NCBI GenBank assembly: GCA_964035545.1
Contig: OZ037765.1
Location: 22,452,495-22,516,494 of the forward strand
Source of the DNA: Bugula neritina
Lineage: Eukaryota > Bryozoa > Gymnolaemata > Cheilostomatida > Bugulidae
Length of the DNA stretch: 64,000 bases
Direction: 5' to 3'
In this document: one piece after another, positions 10,786-24,083 of the stretch
Numbering within the stretch: the stretch's first letter is position 1
Layout: every line of letters begins with the position of its first letter
The notes under the pieces: model-generated
What the model saw: the letters and a program-made list of their open reading frames with translations, nothing else
The model's database searches: none
What the model was told of the DNA's origin: nothing
Program-made: the position numbers and the translations under genes

Positions 10786-13700
10786 ATGGCCTCTGTCACA
10801 CAAGAAGCAGAGCAATGTGAAGAAGGCGATGACGATGTCTTCTATGTTGCTAACAGTGGCACCAACACTAATCACAGCAATACCAATGGTGCTGGGGAGA
10901 GAGTCAAGACCATCGACAGATATGGTTTTATTATTGGCGCAAACATATCAAGTGCAACTCCAACTACGTATGTGATATGAAAACTAGCAAATGTACTTTG
11001 TAGGTTATAAAATCGCCACTGCTCCTAGCAGTTTGATAAAATCCCTGTTCACGATGTTACAATACTAAAAAAGCAGTATTTTGATATGTATTTTGTCTGG
11101 CGTAAATCACATATTTACATGGTCACTGTTATAAATGTATGCAGGAATGGAGCTCTGCCACGAATGGTTTACATGAGCCGAGAACGTAAATGGCTAAACA
11201 TGTTCAGTAACTGGGATTATTGGATGAGCAAAAAATTTTTTAAGGTAAAGTTTAAATGCGCATGTGATATAAAATATGTACTAAGATAGAACAGCTGTGA
11301 TCAAGTGATATGGTAGTATTTAGGTTATATATAGTTTTTTAGGTATAATATAAGCTAATGGAGTGTACGGCTACCCGTTCAAAACTACAACTATCTAGGC
11401 AAGAAAGATAATAAGCTAATGATGTGTATCCTGTTTACTAGGTAAAAGAGCGCTGCCGTAAAGGTATTCCCGACTCTGTCCGAGCTCAAGCATGGCAGTA
11501 TTTATCTCGTTCTACTTACTTTCAAAGGGATGCATCTTCCACCTATCAGGTATAAAGGCTAAACTAAATGTACATATATCTATACTCTCCTTATAATGAA
11601 GTTGTTCACACTACAACTCAAAGTAAGCTCTCATTGCATCCACCAAATAGTATGACATAGCTCCTTCCTATTGTGCACAATGCAAGCTATTCACATGAGT
11701 TGTGCTACTAGCAATCATTAAGACTCCCTTCTACTGTTCAATTAGGATCCAGTTCAGCGCATTATACAATGTCCGTCTGTTTTTGATCAGCTCAATGAGT
11801 AACATATTGCATGTTTTGGGTTTGGGTTTGGTTTAGCATGATTTTGAATATTTTGTTGTTGTGAATACAATTTGTAATGAATCAAGTGGTAATGGTGAAT
11901 GATAATTCTGGCAATTGGGGTAGTTGTATTGTTTTTATGCCCCACCCTTATAATATGTTGATTGTTAGTAGTTTTACTATTTAAGTGTTGATTGTGTATT
12001 TAGATTGTCATTCATATTTATTTATTTACAATCTGTCTGACTTTTCTAGATATATTTAAAGCAGCAAATTGATGCTAAAGTTGATACTGAAATTAAAAAT
12101 GATCTCCACCGATCATTTCCTTCTCATTGTATGTTTGCTGATAATGGCGGCGTGGGGTATGTGTCTAGTTTGGCTACATGTAGCTTCCAGTATTGTTGTG
12201 ACACACCAATGTTTTACATTTTTTGTTGTTGACTACCTAATGCATCAGATAGTCAGTTTCAAACCATGAATAAAAATTGATATGAATTGTTCAGACTCGT
12301 AATGGCATGCTTTTTCTGGCAAACTGTTATGTTATATGCTCTAATATATTTGGTTCTTTAATAAATGTTATACTAATTTTCATATTTTATAACGTTTATT
12401 GTGGTGCTATTTTCATTAGGCTTAATGTGTTTGGCATCATATAAATAGAAATATAGTAGAATATTGCATTGATCCTTTGCGTGTAAAATGATGTATTTAT
12501 CTTACAAGGCAGCAGAATCTCTACAATGTACTAAGGGCGTATACAGCGTATAACCCCTCTGAAGGGTATTGTCAAGCACATGCTCCTCTGGTCTCTGTGC
12601 TACTCATGCATATGGCTGAGGAACAAGCTTTCTGGTGTCTGGTAGCCATGTTGGACAACTACCTCAAAGGTTATTATGGAGGTCAACTGGTAAGCTTTAT
12701 TCCAGGTTGTAAAAATTGATAGGAATGTTTTCTATATTCCCACTTTAATGAGCTTCATATAGTAATATTATATCAAATATCAATAAAGTCGTACTTCTCT
12801 ATGATTCCTATGATTCAATATTCTTATCAGTTTGGAGTACAGAATCCTTCTACTCTTATAGCTGTAACTTTGCAACTGTAATTTCTATAATGACTAATTT
12901 ATTACTAATACTTTTTCCTTGCTATGCCCTCCCTCCAGAGTCGCAGTGTATCTTCAACTATCTTTACAATGACACACTGTGTTAGTCCTCTTAGTTAGTG
13001 TCCTGCTTTGCAAAGTGTGCAGGAAGCATGAACACTGATGAGTCATGGCACCATGACCTAAACTATGATTTACAATAAAATCACATCAGCTATGCTTTCA
13101 TATCAGCACATATATCATCAAATGATTCATAGCTAGGCTTTGAAATTCTTGCTTTTACTATCTTTTAGATTTATAATTTTTGAAATATTTTATCGCAAAA
13201 TGACTTGTTATGTTACTTTTAGTTAACTGATAGCAAATATGTTTGTCTTTGTGGGTTTCTATTCACATCTCAAGGTTTAGTCACTTGTCAAACATGTCTC
13301 AGTAAGTCTGCATTTTGCACTAATATTTCATTACATTGAAACTGTGTTTGATAGGAAGAAGTCGGGAATGATGGCGCAACGCTACTTAATCTTTTGCATA
13401 TCATTCATCCCAAGCTGCACAAGCGTATGGTAGGTTTTTTCACTTGCATGTCACAAATAAATTATTCCTACAAGAATTGCAATGTAAAATAAATTGTGAA
13501 AGTTATTTTGGTGATATTTTTAAAAAGCTCATAAGATGCAAAGTATAATAGTAGTAGAATCTGAATTTTGTGTGATGCCTTTAGTTAGCAGCCAACATTG
13601 ATGCCCCGCTGTTTATGGTGGAGTGGTTCATGTGTTTATTTGCAAGAGATCTACCTTGGCCAAGTGTCCTTAGAATCTGGGATATTTTCTTCTGTGAAGG

Positions 13701-15172
13701 TTAGTTCTGTCTTTCTTTCCTTTCTTATTTTTTATTCATGTTTTAGCTGTTTTTTCTTTATTATAGTATTTCTACCACTTTGCACTTTCTTATGGCGTTA
13801 AAGAGTTTCCTTTTTTCTGAATAAATCACGTTTAAAGATATGCATACTAGAAGAAGCTCTATGATATGGCAAGCAAATATGCATTATTTAAGGTTAAATT
13901 ATGTCATAGTTTTATCTTCTTTCATCACAAATCTACTTTTCAGTTTACCAAAAACACTGTTGAGTAAAATCAGTGAGTCTTAAGCTTTCTAGTGACAAAA
14001 AAAAGGTGCAAGTGGCAAAATCACGTTATGCTGAACTACTAAGTGTGCCGTTCATTAACCTACAAAATTGCGTTTAGTTTACCAAAAGATTGTATACTAT
14101 ATAGTGTATAGTAGTGATTTTATCGCTGGTTATTTATGACATACATTTCCATTTGGTGCTCTAATCAGCTCTAGGTGCATTGGCGTTCCATGTTTTCCAT
14201 GATGCATTGCTTTCCCTATGCATCCTGGAAATAGCCAAATAAGCATTTATTTCATATTCACATTCGTACTTCAGTAGCTTTCTAAACTGGTTCTGATGCA
14301 AAAGATAAAAATGGTTTTGTAGGAAGGATAACTCTTACAAGCTGCATAATGCATGTTCAGCTAATTTAAAGTGTGGGAAGTTCTTGTATATGAAGAATCA
14401 CATTTCAACAGCTGCTGAGCTTCACATATACATGATTTACATGTTGAACTACATGTAGGTGTGAAGATACTGTTCCGGGTTGCTCTGGTGTTGCTGAGAC
14501 ACTGCACGGCACATCTGTCCAAGATTCCTCGCGAGCTGTATGAACTGCTCAGCTGCCTGAAGATTAAAAACATGCCTCGGGAAATTCTCCAGGCGGACTT
14601 TCTCATCACTGAGGTACAACACTTGTATTGTATACTGGCTGAATGCTAGTCTCGACTTGCACTAGTTTGATAAATGTTATAATACGGTCAGTGTAGGTGT
14701 CCATTGAGGTCTAGTGTATGTTTGACAATTAAGTTGTATAAAATTTCAAATGTGTACAAATATTTGAAACAGTTATAAAAACTCACAAAAGTTTATAGTC
14801 ACTATACCTGTGAGAAACCCCTGATGGAAAGGTTTTTTAAGCGAGCTGAAGACTTATTCCTATGTGGCACAGGACAAATTATGACTAGATGCTCTTCCTA
14901 ACATCACCAATGAATGGCCTTTACTGGGGTTCGAACCCATGACTTCGTGTTCACTAAGCAATGCGCTCTAACCCCTAGGCCACAGCTGCTCCCTAGATTT
15001 GAAACAACGATTTAAGTGGAGAATTATAAAAGTTCTGTCAATATTTTTTGATTGTTATACTTTTTAGGCTTTCAAGTTACCAATAAAAGACTCCGACATG
15101 TCGAGAGAACATAAAAAAGTAGTTAGACAGAAGATTAAGAAGTCAAAAAGTGCTCAAAACTCTCAAACTTGA
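10786..15172 (+). CDS. TBC1D10: TBC1 domain family member 10 (EPI64-type Rab GTPase-activating protein), complete, nine exons
   Basis: Exons: 10786-10967, 11145-11244, 11442-11549, 12050-12156, 12509-12689, 13355-13429, 13585-13699, 14459-14613, 15068-15172. They join in frame to 375 residues. After a variable acidic, Asn-rich N-terminus come RYGFIIG and [19 protein letters not shown], typical of TBC1D10A/B, then the TBC domain from about residue 95 to 320. Both catalytic fingers are present: Arg151 in IKNDLHRSF and Gln188 in [19 protein letters not shown] and [19 protein letters not shown] also match the family. TBC1D10 proteins stimulate GTP hydrolysis on Rab27, Rab35 and related Rabs at the plasma membrane, microvilli and exosomes. 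The C-terminus is short, basic and ends SQT; the ezrin/EBP50-binding PDZ tail of EPI64 is missing. Start: ATG at 10786. A candidate AATAAA is at 15871. Confidence 0.95.
14772..14996 (-). mobile_element. tRNA-derived SINE, copy A (225 bp) with 10-bp target duplication
   Basis: In TBC1D10 intron 8. On the minus strand it begins GGGAGCAGCTGTGGCCTAGG, has an A-box-like GTGGCCTAGGGGTTAGAGCG and a B-box GGTTCGAACCCC, then a non-tRNA body and a 3' end with ATAGTGACTATAAAC and GTGAGTTTTTATAAC. Perfect 10-bp direct repeats atttgaaaca flank it (14762-14771 and 14997-15006), showing insertion by target-primed retrotransposition. Two more copies lie at 56.4 and 59.8 kb. Confidence 0.88.
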
Positions 15173-16492
15173 TATCTCATCAACTTGATGCTAGTTTAAT
15201 GCCAATTGTCTGTTTTTCTTTTATTGTAATCTAACAATCATCTCTAATACTTTTTAATGAAAAATGTGGACAATTTTGCAAAAACTGGTTTCCTGTGATA
15301 AGAATAACATTTGTGCTCTAAATTTATGCAATCTGAATGAAATAGTACATTACATACACTCTGTTTTATGTACATCAGTACATGGTCTGTTGATGGCTAG
15401 TCAGATTTAACTTCCTATCTTTTTTATACTCGGCTCACTCTACGATAGTTATATTTTATGGTTACTTTTGCTAACATACTGTTGGCTTATGGTGCTGTTT
15501 CTATCACATTTAATATATTTTCGTCTAATGTTTTTAGACTGTTATTGTTAACATTTAGCTAGGAGATACTGGGCATGGCCGTGAATTAATGTTACATCTA
15601 ATTTATAGGCACAGTGTTTTTCTCTTAAGTTTACAATCATGTTGTAGAATCAACAGCTGTTGATTGAACGTCACAAATTATTATCTATAATAATATGTTA
15701 TTTATTCAGTTTTTCCGAATAGCATAATATTTTACATCACTGTCAACATTTTATTTGAAATTATGCACAATTTTATGCAGGAATCTTAAGTGTTTCGTAT
15801 TGTAATTATTGCGTTGGTACATTATGCTGTAATAACATTTCATATTATAATTATATATTCTCTGAGGAACAATAAAATAATCTATGCACTCAGTTATGAA
15901 ACTACAAACTAGTTGTGCATTACAATAATCTACTCCCCGCCCCATAGTATGAGGCCCATACTTTTGCTTACGTCACGAAATGGTGGGGGTAAGCTAATGA
16001 TTAGCATAAATATATTATTAATTATGCTTGCAGCTAATTGATAAAAGCTTGAAAATAGTATTCCTTTATTTCTAGAACTCTGTTATAAGGGAAGATTATC
16101 ATACTAGTTAATATATTATAGCTTATCAGTGGTGGAACATATGAATTTTATATATAAAATATACTGTTTTGCAAGAGTTTTAAGAACTGACTAGTAGTTA
16201 CTTTAACTTTATTACAGATTACATAACTGGGGCATTACTTGTTGGCACATGTTCTATAGCTCCTGATAATATAATATACTGTGTATCAAAGTAATGTGAT
16301 ACACAGTGAATAGATAATAACATGAATCATAGTGTATCTTTACTGATTGCAGCCAGATGACAGTTGACAGGCATCGTCTTGACAAGCTGCCAACTAATTC
16401 AGTGCCTGGCTAGTTTCAAGTGGGGCAGCAGCAAGTTTACTAGCTGCATTTAGATAAATCTTTATAAGCCCCTTAGTTGTATTTAGGGAGCA
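15173..16492 (+). other. Intergenic, TBC1D10 3' flank to lipase promoter
   Basis: No exon seen. It contains the TBC1D10 3' UTR with AATAAA at 15871-15876 and AT-rich sequence. At 16278-16307 lies an 11-base perfect inverted repeat (actgtgtatca / tgatacacagt) with an 8-base loop, about 190 bases before the lipase start. Confidence 0.6.
16278..16307. repeat. 11-bp perfect inverted repeat upstream of the lipase
   Basis: actgtgtatca at 16278-16288 and tgatacacagt at 16297-16307 are exact inverted copies separated by 8 bases. It could be a small hairpin or a dyad binding site; its function is unknown. Confidence 0.7.
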
Positions 16493-19400
16493 ATGTTTTC
16501 AACAAGACAAGCATATGCAGGAATTTTTACTCTAGCTGTGCTTCTTTCGAGTGTAAATGGTGAGCTATGAAAGTTCGTACTCCTAGCTTAAAAAACATAT
16601 TTTTGCTTAATTTTATGCTTAATATAAGTAACAATTATACCTGTGAATCAATTTTATGCAAATGTCATACTAAACATTGCAACTGTAAATTTAAATAGCA
16701 TTATCGTGTAGTTTTAGATAGTGATTTTACACAGTATCTGTGAGTAGGTTGTTTGTATATACAAGAGTATACGTAATATACGCCACAACTCTATTTGCTC
16801 TTTCCTGTTGACTCTCATTTGTCTTGACGCTTATATTACTCAGGATATGACGTATTGTGCATACTCATGTATCCTTCAATAATTATTTTGTGCTTTTATA
16901 CGTAAATGTTGCAATTATCATTATAATATTGATTATCCTGCCTCAACTGTTTTCCTTTTTAATGTAGGGTGGTTTTTCACAAGTAGTAAAGACCCATTTG
17001 AAAATGATATGACCAAGTTTGAGTTATATACAAGGTACAAAACCTTAATAACATTGTACTTATATTAGAATTAAGATGAGACATTTCTGCAAAAGTATTT
17101 TAACTTCTGTTTGTTTAATCAAGTAATTTTTGACTTTTATATGATCATTTCATTTGATGGCCTAAACCTCTTTGTAATGTTTGCCTAGACAAAATAGTGA
17201 CACATTTGGTTCAGGAACTGGTAAAGCTATTGGCAAAAATGCTGCTGCCTTAACTTCAAGCAATTTTGATGCCAGTCTACCCACCAAGTTTTTTATTCAT
17301 GGTTGGTTTGGTGGCAGCTGGAACTGGTATATTCGAGACATGAGGCTAGCAATGCTAGAATATGTGAGTACAGGTTTTCAAACATGCCTGTCATAATACT
17401 AAAACCTCCACTTACTCTGCTTAAGTGTACTTTGCATAGATTAAAGTCTTTTGTGCACACCTTCACAGTTTTTAGTCAGAAAATACTAGAAAAACTTTAA
17501 AAACAGAAGTAATCCATCAGCTTTGGTGAGTTTTTAAAATTCTTGGAAATCCTTTTGAGAGCCGCAAAATATAAAGGAAAATTTATGTAAACGTTCCTTT
17601 TTTGAATTAAACTAGTAAATTGTTTTGCCTTCAACATAGATATAGCAACTTAAAAACTTAAGTAAAATTGTTTTACCCCATTTTGAAGTAATTTTGAATT
17701 TCCTAAGACATATGTTATAACAACACTATGAGTTTGCATATGCATATTATAATACACAGATTATTATTGTGTAATACACAGTATAATATACACAGTATGT
17801 AATATTATGCTATTTTTTAATTTATAACCATATAAATGAACACACAAAGTTGTTTTTAATCAAAGTTAATGTCAATGATTCAAAGTTTAGTTTTTGTGTA
17901 ATGCTAAAGACAAGGTTTCATAGATTTTTCATAAGCCTATATCATATATTCTCACTCATGGTTTCTCCTTGATGTAGGAAGACTGCAACTTTATTGAGGT
18001 AGACTGGAGCGCTGGTTCTGTAGATCTCAACTATCTCTCAGCCAAGCAGTCAGCGCAACAAGTGGGTAAAGATGTTGCTGACTTTGTCATCTGGCTGCAT
18101 GAGAACTACGGTTTAAACTATTCAGATGTTCATATTATTGGTCACAGCCTGGGTGGCCAGGCAGCCGGAGCAGCTGGCAAACATATTCAAAACCCTAAAA
18201 TTGGACGGATTTCAGGTGTTTATCTATTTGCGTTGCTTCAAGTGCTCGGTGAAATTAAGCGAGTTATTTTGATTAGTACTCTAGCTGTGTTAGAGTAATT
18301 ACAGGTGCATACAAATGTTGAGCTGTATAGAATATATTCTTTAAGCAGTGCAGTTTGTAACCTGCTGGATTCTTGAAATAATAGCTCTTGTATAAAATCA
18401 ATTAAAATAGTTTGGTTGAGCTAGATTTCATCTAGAATGGTTTCCTTCAATTCCTAAAGGCATTGTGATTTTTCATATTCATGTATGATTTTCATGAACT
18501 TATACGTAAAGAGTACGTCAGATGTAGATGTGCAGGTCGTTACTTGAAGACATTTACTTCACTTTTGATCTAACATAATATCTAGCATATAAAATTATCA
18601 GTGTAGCTTACAATTTAAATCTTACCTAACTAAACGTTAATTTACCGTTCAACTTTATTTACTATGTTGATTAACAAAAAAGTAGAGGGCCTAGCATATT
18701 TTTTCTGACAAATTTTTATATGAAGATTAGAATCTTTACATAGAGGTTTTAATTATCAATGAAATAGTGTGGTCACGTATCTATAATTAAAGAAAATTTC
18801 ATTGTAACTTCTTATAGGTTTAGATGCTGCCCAGCCCGGTTTCAACTTGTCAGACCCTAATGACACACTTGGACCTGAAGATGCTGATTTTGTAGGTACG
18901 TGTTTAATAAAATGTAATATAAACCACTCATGTTTACATAATATACTTTTTAGCCAAGGCACAATCTATATGAGGTATATAATGTATAAAGTGCTACATA
19001 GAACTTGTTTTATATAAACAGAAAAAAAATTATTGAACTTGTTTTTTAACTGAAAGAATGCACTTTTGGGAAGGAGATAACAAAGATATTTTTCTTAATA
19101 ATCCTTTGTGAGCAGTTGAAATATACTGAAATGACACTTTTTGATATCTTTTTATTGAAATTGTAAGCTAAATGCTTTTACTTTACAAAAAATAATGTTG
19201 ATTAAAATCAGTATTCTTAATTAATTTTTTTTAATGATACACAAAAAAGCAGCCGGCAAAAGACCTTTACTTTAAACCCATATATCATATATATAATACA
19301 ATATCTTTTCCTGTCTAATAAAAACAATAACACTTGATATGGCATGATTATATATCAAAACATCGCAGAGTGATGACGTGTAGCATTATTGATAAAAGCT

Positions 19401-21603
19401 ACATAAAGCTATGATTTACTGTTAATAAGAGCTTAAAGACTGTCTAATGAAATTCAAGTACAACATAAATTATAGCATGTAAAATTTATAAACTATATAG
19501 TATGTACTTTAAGAAAGCATTACAGCTGCTGGCATTTGAAATATCTATTGTAATCTTGTGAAAGATGATGTAGTATATCTCTTACCAGCAAATTTCATAT
19601 TTTATTTTTAAATAAAGCAATCACAAGGTTTGAGAGTTGAAACCTTGATGTACATTCATTATACAATTATTATGATACTTATCAGCTTGTTTTTCTAAAA
19701 AAAACTTATTATAAATATTAGCAATATATATGTTAAACAAATACAACATTGTGTTCAGACAATTTTTCCCAAGTTGATACAAAAATGGCAAAAGTGCACT
19801 TGCCTGTGGGTAATGTTCACCTTGTCATGACCTTTATAATTTATCAAATTAGTCATTGTTTTGGCCAAGACAATTCCCTAGACACTCATATTATGCTGTA
19901 CTATTTTTATAATTCCATTATTTGTATTTTTATAAATGAGTTGACTTGGGGCAGTATAGTTAGACTGTGGATAATTTAACAGTGCCTGTCATTATGAGAA
20001 TATATTTTACACAAGTAATATCTTTGGTGGGAAAAAATACAGTGCATATGAAATGCGGTAAAACTATTTACCAAGCTACCACATTTTAGTGTTTTTAAAT
20101 TACATCATAGAAGAGTACAATATTTTAAGATTTTAACTTAGTTATAGTACTTGAGTAGAAAATTAAGCTGTTCTCAAACTGTTTAGTTGCTAAAAATCAG
20201 TTTAAACTATTTTTTCAAGTATTGGAGAGCATTGCATAAGCAGCAGTAAAATGTGTTCTACAATAGCAGCTTTCTTACTAGGAGCTTCATACTGACAGTG
20301 TATACTAATCTCTCGCCCTAGTGCCTATCTGCTACTATTTGTACAGCTCTCTGTTCTCATGATAATAATTATAACTTTGCTCAGGTCAACATTCTAGAAA
20401 GGGCTAAACTGTAATTACTGGTGCAAATTATAAACAACACGCAGTTTATTAATTTTGCACACGTTAGATGCAAAAGCTATATGCCAACTACTTACAATGA
20501 TAGTTTGTATTCAGATACATTTGAATGAAATTAATTCAGAGAAGTTGCTGTTGCCTGAGCTGTTTTCAAACAAGTTTCAAATGTTTACTGATGCCATATG
20601 AGTTTTGTTACAGATAATATTCATACAACACTGGTGTCCACCACTGCCATGGGTCATGTAGATTTCTACCCAAATGGGGGAGAACTGGGTGTGCCTGTAC
20701 TAACTTGGGTGCATTCTCATCTCCAACCTGTCTATATTTATACTGAGTCTATCAACGGTCATTGCGATTTCACTTCGTATGCCTGCGAAAGCTACACACA
20801 GTTGACTAATGGCATGTAAGTTAGAGAGCATTTTTATATAGTATATGGTCAAGATGTTTAGAAAAAACGTTTTTGTATATGTCCACAGATTAATTAATGC
20901 TTGAATTTATAAAAAAATATGATGTTCTTGCATTTTACTTTTTTCTACGCATGTAGAAGTAAAGCTGTCTGTTTTCATAAAAGATGTAACATTTAATGCT
21001 TAATCTGCATTCAGCTAATAATATTATGGTAAATACTTCCTTTACATGCACGTAAAGTCAAACTATAAATACTATAGTAAGTTCTCTTGTGTAGAATTAT
21101 GGTTGCGTTTCTTTTATTAAAAATCCTATATAGTTTTGATTAGGTCTCTTGACGAAAATTTATCAAATTACACTATAATAGTTGAATTAATTCAGTAGCA
21201 ATTTATGAAATTAATAGCATAGAATGCACATGCATAGCTCAGTAGGTTATAATTACTGCTGCATGTCTGATGGAGTAAACAAGCTCATCTCAAGTTGAGT
21301 GAATTATACAAACACTGTAGGATATACATTACTTGAAAACTTAATATCCAAGAATACAACAAATATATTATCCATACATGTGCATATTATGTTGTAGATA
21401 TCAATTTTATGTATACATATATAATACTTCTGAGGTGTGCAGAACAGCTAAGCCTTATGGGTTATTTGGAGTATTATTTTTGCAGGTGCCCAACATACTG
21501 TCCTACGAAAAGGTCTTGTAACCAGATGGGTTACCATGCTTCTCCCGAGGGTGCGTTGGGCTCCTTACAGCTTCACATCAAAGAGCAACATCCATATTGT
21601 TAG
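16493..21603 (+). CDS. Secreted neutral lipase of the pancreatic lipase family, complete, seven exons
   Basis: Exons: 16493-16559, 16968-17034, 17189-17363, 17978-18215, 18818-18895, 20614-20815, 21486-21603, joining in frame to 314 residues. Residues 1-22 form a signal peptide, encoded mostly by exon 1. The catalytic triad is readable: Ser160 in HIIGHSLGGQ, Asp185 in GLDAAQPGF and His244 in WVHSHLQP; KFFIHGWFGG supplies the oxyanion hole and GHVDFYPNGG is the family signature. The C-terminus (CPTYCPTKRSCNQMGYHA) matches the Cys-rich end of the lipase domain. There is no PLAT/C2 domain. The segment between GHVDFYPNGG and the catalytic His is only about 12 residues, so the lid loop is much reduced, as in some phospholipase A1-type members. 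It is probably an extracellular triglyceride lipase or phospholipase A1 acting in digestion; the substrate cannot be read from sequence. AATAAA at 21916. Confidence 0.95.
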
Positions 21604-24083
21604 AGGCACTCACAGCTAGTAGCGATATGGCACATGCCACACATGCACAATTGTGTATAAACTCACCTGTCACTACTTTGATTAGCTGTGGCTGTCACAC
21701 CATCACCTGTAACTGACCTGCCAGTAAACTTCATGGCTGTCACATTAGCTATCATATTGCCTGCTGTTCTATTTATCAGCAAAAATGAATATAATTGCAA
21801 CTTTTGCCTTATTAACATTTTGTGCGAACATAACAAATAGACAAAATGTCAATTAACCAACCACAAAATTTGTAATTTTTGAATGCAAAATGTCTAATTT
21901 CTAAAAGTATTTAAAAATAAACTAAAATCCAAGGCACAATCTAGCTGGGCTGTATCAGTCACTTCTCTGACTGTACATGAAGAAACTATATCCACTCCTA
22001 AAGTGACAAAGCATTATTCTTTACTATTTTAAGACTGTTCATGGTAATCACACTAATTAAATATTTACAGTTTTAATAATTACTAACACTGCATGCAAAT
22101 ATCACTGATCTAATGACGCTAACAGCTGAAAATAACTGGAGTGGCAGCAGTAAGCTGAGGTCAACAAATAAATTTTTAGATTTGATCATTAATTTTGTTT
22201 TGGTAGTCAACAGTGGTAGTTAACAGATTTTGTTTTATAAATTAAACTACTTGAAATAAAGTTTTGAAGTTTATGAATGCATTCATTTGAGTAAAATCAC
22301 TGATAGAGTTATATTAACTTAGCTACTAATAATATTTACAATTCACTCTAAGCTTATATGACTGCATGAAAAAAGTATTATGATGTGTTTGACAATAAAG
22401 ATGATAAAACACTGGTGATTTATCTAATAACTTAATATTAGATAAACCACCTGTGTTTTGCTAAATTTATTGTCAAGCACATCATAATACTTTTTGCACG
22501 CAGTTATACAAGTTTTAACTTTTATCAACAGCTATATGAGTGCATAAGATGCATCAGGTTTTGCATGAGAAACCTATTAACTATTTAGACAATAAAATAT
22601 ATTACGCATCAGTTGTATATAAATTACATCTGTGAAAATATTGATCTTGGAAATCTGATGAAAATTGTTTATCAGGTTTATTAGTAAATCTTCAGGGTGC
22701 AAGCTAACTATCTACAAAGAATCATGACACTAAATGCAGCACTAGCCAAATGATACATTGTTGGCAAAAACTGTCAAAGTTAACATGTTATAATTGAGTA
22801 AAGTATGTCTACACAGTATTAATAGATTATGTAAAACACAAAATTGCAAGACAATATGTCCTTTGGGGCATATATCATGTTATTATTATCATTACTATTA
22901 TTATTGTTGGGAATCTTGGAACTTGATAATTCTTGATAATTCTATCATAAATCTATAAGGAATACAGAAGAATCTTCACCCATGATCAGTTTCCATGATG
23001 AGTTTACATTCTTATACCTACACGTGATGATATTGATTTTCTATAATTGCAGTTGCAATGAGCACAGCATATATAGCCTGATATGAGATAAAACGAAATT
23101 GCAACAATTCAAGTATTGTGTGATTGGTTTGAAAATTAACAGCAATTAATTTGACTAATATTATAAAATAAAAGCTCCTACGGCTTATGCAGTCATTAAC
23201 CTGCAGCTCTAACACGAAGCATTGAAAAACTATGCAAAAGTGTATCCAGAATTTCTAACATTGCGAAGGTGAGGTAAGAAATAAATATTCAATATTCTAA
23301 GTAAAACTGTTATGAAGCAACAAAAAGCCAGACAAAAATAGGCAGTTATTGAAAAAAGAATGATGATTTTTATATTTATTGATAAATTACTTGAAGAATT
23401 TCACTTTTCCAAAATATGCCAAGTTTTGTCTAAAATGTGTTAAATCAAGTCTATGCTATTTCACTGCATTTTGATAATATCAAGATTTACACTAGCTTGT
23501 TGCTAATGGAAATTGTATCAAGTAGGGGTAATAAGATTTATTCAGCAGTATCACATGAGTAAATATAGCAACAGAGTAAGTTGATTTCTGAAGTTTGGAA
23601 TTTTCTGAAGGAATGCACTTGAATTTTACACTGAGTGCCTCTTACGTAACACAATGATAATATATAAGAGCCTATTATAAAACTCCCTTATCAAAATGTC
23701 ATTAAATTGAGTTATCAAAACTTCCTTGCTAACCTGGCCACTAATATCAAGAATTATTACACCTGCATAAGCCAGAATGCAAATAACAGAATGATATAAA
23801 ATGCTGCCCACTGATATTGGCAAATGTGCTTTTCTTTACAATAGTTACTTTGCCATAAGAAACCGAATATGAGGTGAGGATTTTCACAAACTTAATTAAA
23901 TAATTGCCAAACAAAAGTTTAAATTAGGTTCTGTAATTATTTGCACTTTATCAAGGTCGCGATACTATGCTAACTGATATTTAATATAAATGATCTAAAA
24001 ATAGGTAATATTTTATTACTCATTTTATAAAAAGAGTTGCTTGAATGTGTCTTAAAATTAAATATTTTCTTAACATAAAAACA
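21604..24083. other. Intergenic, lipase 3' flank to orphan gene 1
   Basis: No recognisable exon. It contains the lipase 3' UTR (AATAAA at 21916-21921), a large foldback (22351-22517) and a short TTATTA run near 22880-22910. Confidence 0.6.
22351..22517. mobile_element. Long imperfect foldback (MITE-like), about 167 bp
   Basis: Two arms of about 75-80 bases are inverted copies: gcatgaaaaaagtattatga near 22364 against tcataatactttttgcacgc near 22483, and gatttatctaataa against atattagataaacc near the centre. The loop is only a few bases. Arms differ by scattered substitutions, about one in seven or eight by eye. It has no coding capacity. Its size and shape fit a MITE or foldback element; a target duplication was not resolved. 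Confidence 0.8.

Noticed and set aside
16451-16470. TATA-like and GATA-like motifs (tagataaatc, tttataag) before the lipase ATG
   Set aside because: The TATA-like motif is only about 25-30 bases before the ATG, leaving almost no 5' UTR; in AT-rich DNA such matches are expected by chance.
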